The position numbers and the translations under genes were made by a program. The notes beneath the pieces were generated by a model. It searched no databases. It had not been told where the DNA came from and was given only the letters and a program-made list of their open reading frames with translations. Positions 15,718-16,798 of a stretch of DNA of 16,798 bases are shown in pieces. Source of the stretch: an uncultured Bacteroidales bacterium (GTDB lineage: Bacteria > Bacteroidota > Bacteroidia > Bacteroidales > WCHB1-69); assembly GCA_946407715.1 (NCBI GenBank), contig CAMJPH010000055.1, positions 1-16,798 of the forward strand. Reading direction: 5' to 3'. The number at the start of each line of letters is the position of its first letter. Position 1 is the stretch's first letter.

Positions 15718-16658
15718 GGTTCCGTAGGTCTTATTTCGGGGACATTTTCAGTCTTCACATTAGAATCCAAAAGCGTTTTATTGCCAAGCAGTAAGATTCT
15801 GTCTATATAGTCTTGCGGAGATGGTCCCATAATATTCATCGCTCGTCCGGCTTTTTCCGAATCTTCCCAAAATTTTTGCCAGGAGGGCGGTGTTCCTGCT
15901 GGTAATTCCATCTCTGAATCGGGCAGTTCATTTAAAACACGTCTGAATTGATTCTCGTATTCCGGTTGCGTTAGATCAAATCTATATTGATATCGGTAAT
16001 CAACGAACTTCACTTGGATTTTGTAAGACTTCCTATATCCTGACGGTGTGTTTAGGTTGTCCTCGATCCGTTGAGTATAAATTTGACATCCATCTCCAAC
16101 AAGTGTCATTGCTTTAGTTAGCCAATTATCACTTGACATGGGGATGTTGTTTCCTTGAGGCGAATTGTACGTGTAAATATACTGTCCAACAGGTGTAGAG
16201 ACAGATTGTCTGTATCCTGTCGGTGTTCCAATACGATAAGTGTATGTTGTCGTTGTCCGAAGCGACGGCTTTCTTACGTCTTCGATTCGTGCATAATTGT
16301 ACTGCCTCAAGCCAATTGCAGGTCTTCTGACAGTTCTCGCAGGACGTGCGATCGGTTCCAAACCTTCCAGTTCGCCGTACCATGTCGGCATAAGACCCGC
16401 GAACTGGTACGTGGACCAATAGGGATAGTCTCCCGCTAACGGGTCCACGCTCCAGAACCGCCCGATGCGGGTGTCGCGCATTCGGTACTCGAAGGCGTGC
16501 AGAGCCCCATCTCCAAGCACCTCATTATCAGTCTCCTGCCCGTTGAAGGAGTACCGGTACCCCCCGTATAGGAACGGAGGTGCTGAAGCGGGTATGTGGC
16601 GGTGCGGATCATGGCGCGAAGATAGGAGATCACCGTTCCACCACCTTCCAGCTCTCAA
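15714..16658 (-). CDS. Orphan RHS core end with variable C-terminal tip (5'-truncated)
   Basis: Up to 314 residues in frame. Residues about 34-100 are the Bacteroidota RHS core end: YRYSFNGQETDNEVLGDG, EYRMRDTRIGRFWSVDPLAGDYPYW, and YQFAGLMPTWYGELEGLE. The long YD-repeat shell that should precede it is absent. The frame opens only inside the end of the upstream ATPase gene, with a TTG at 16658 and a TGA just upstream. If translated it might start at an internal Met (16481 or 16391). After residue 101 the sequence is unrelated to the core. This tip has a TPTGYRQS / TPSGYRKS pair and a helical end, and I match it to no toxin family. The core-coding DNA is GC-rich and the tip AT-rich, typical of exchangeable RHS tips. 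It is either a stored cassette or a decayed remnant. Confidence 0.7.
   Translation of the reverse strand: MRAGRWWNGDLLSSRHDPHRHIPASAPPFLYGGYRYSFNGQETDNEVLGDGALHAFEYRMRDTRIGRFWSVDPLAGDYPYWSTYQFAGLMPTWYGELEGLEPIARPARTVRRPAIGLRQYNYARIEDVRKPSLRTTTTYTYRIGTPTGYRQSVSTPVGQYIYTYNSPQGNNIPMSSDNWLTKAMTLVGDGCQIYTQRIEDNLNTPSGYRKSYKIQVKFVDYRYQYRFDLTQPEYENQFRRVLNELPDSEMELPAGTPPSWQKFWEDSEKAGRAMNIMGPSPQDYIDRILLLGNKTLLDSNVKTENVPEIRPTEP
16562..16627. repeat. 66-bp RHS-derived repeat, copy 2
   Basis: Second copy of the repeat at 15356-15421. Here it is continuous with the RHS core to its left and ends 2 bp from the stop codon of the partial ATPase gene. The junction between the two gene types is therefore very sharp. 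Confidence 0.8.
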
Positions 16659-16798
16659 TCCGGCGCGTCTCGGAGGAGAAGTTCACCCCGATTTTGTAGA
16701 GCTTGCGCGGGTCGTGGGCGAAGGACAAGGCGTACTCCCTCTCCTCGATCTGCGCCAACGCCTCCTCGACGGATTTGTCCAACTTGAACTCGAAAAGG
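16630..16798 (-). CDS. Partial AAA-ATPase_like / PD-(D/E)XK protein, C-terminal end (cut by window edge)
   Basis: The last 56 codons of a second ATPase/nuclease gene, running in from the right edge and ending at the TGA at 16632-16630. It encodes FEFKLDKSVEEALAQIEERE and ends in SSETRRIESWKVVER. It keeps the E-F-K of the PD-(D/E)XK core. At 53 of 56 residues it is identical to the copy at 13735-15279. Whether the rest is intact cannot be seen. No terminator separates it from the RHS fragment, so read-through into the RHS/small-membrane-protein pair is possible. The same 169 bp form copy 2 of the direct repeat. Confidence 0.85.
   Translation of the reverse strand, partial: LFEFKLDKSVEEALAQIEEREYALSFAHDPRKLYKIGVNFSSETRRIESWKVVER

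Noticed and set aside
13735..16798. Direct repeats considered as ends of a composite transposon
   Set aside because: The repeats are coding 3' ends of a duplicated gene. No transposase, terminal inverted repeats or target-site duplication is visible.

Overview
The window looks like a chromosomal segment from a Bacteroidota species, probably of the Bacteroidales. The signs are TAnnTTTG-type -7 boxes with upstream TTG -33 elements, the families present (DUF5723, DUF4837, AAA-ATPase_like/PDDEXK_9, Bacteroidota-style RHS core) and a type IX secretion (T9SS) type B C-terminal domain. The T9SS domain argues against a typical gut Bacteroides, which usually lack T9SS. No rRNA, tRNA, CRISPR array or insertion sequence is visible. 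No gene-free stretch exceeds about 220 bp.

Left part (1-6584, all minus strand): a compact four-gene operon. Its order is a Hanks-type Ser/Thr kinase with one membrane span (5064-6458), a secreted/membrane-anchored TPR-like protein (3172-5049), a 524-residue lipoprotein (1595-3169) and a DUF5723 outer-membrane protein (123-1583). Spacings are 14, 2 and 11 bp. A promoter lies at 6512-6541 and a terminator at 18-59, so the unit looks complete. It reads as an inner-membrane-to-outer-membrane set, and its function is not one I recognise.

Next (6585-9045, minus): a DUF4837 lipoprotein, an ECF sigma factor and a single-span protein in the anti-sigma position. The periplasmic end of that last protein is a gliding-motility-associated / T9SS type B sorting domain. 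The pairing suggests an envelope- or secretion-sensing sigma system feeding regulation of T9SS or the envelope. The terminator of this unit overlaps the promoter of the kinase operon.

Centre (9089-13555): dprA (plus) diverges from the DUF4837 gene through interleaved promoters. It converges on a membrane-anchored coiled-coil protein built of 7- and 11-residue repeats (10274-11026, minus). A class A penicillin-binding protein (PBP1A type, 11246-13555, plus) follows after a 219-bp AT-rich divergent intergenic region.

Right part (13735-16798, minus): accessory DNA. The 3' end of one AAA-ATPase/PD-(D/E)XK gene enters from the right edge (16630-16798). It is followed directly by an orphan RHS core plus variable tip (15714-16658), a 78-residue membrane protein overlapping the RHS stop codon (15481-15717), a 66-bp RHS remnant, and a complete second copy of the ATPase gene (13735-15279). 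The two ATPase 3' ends are 93% identical over 169 bp and the RHS remnants 86% over 66 bp. This is what a duplication- and recombination-prone tip-exchange locus would look like, with the small membrane protein in the immunity position.
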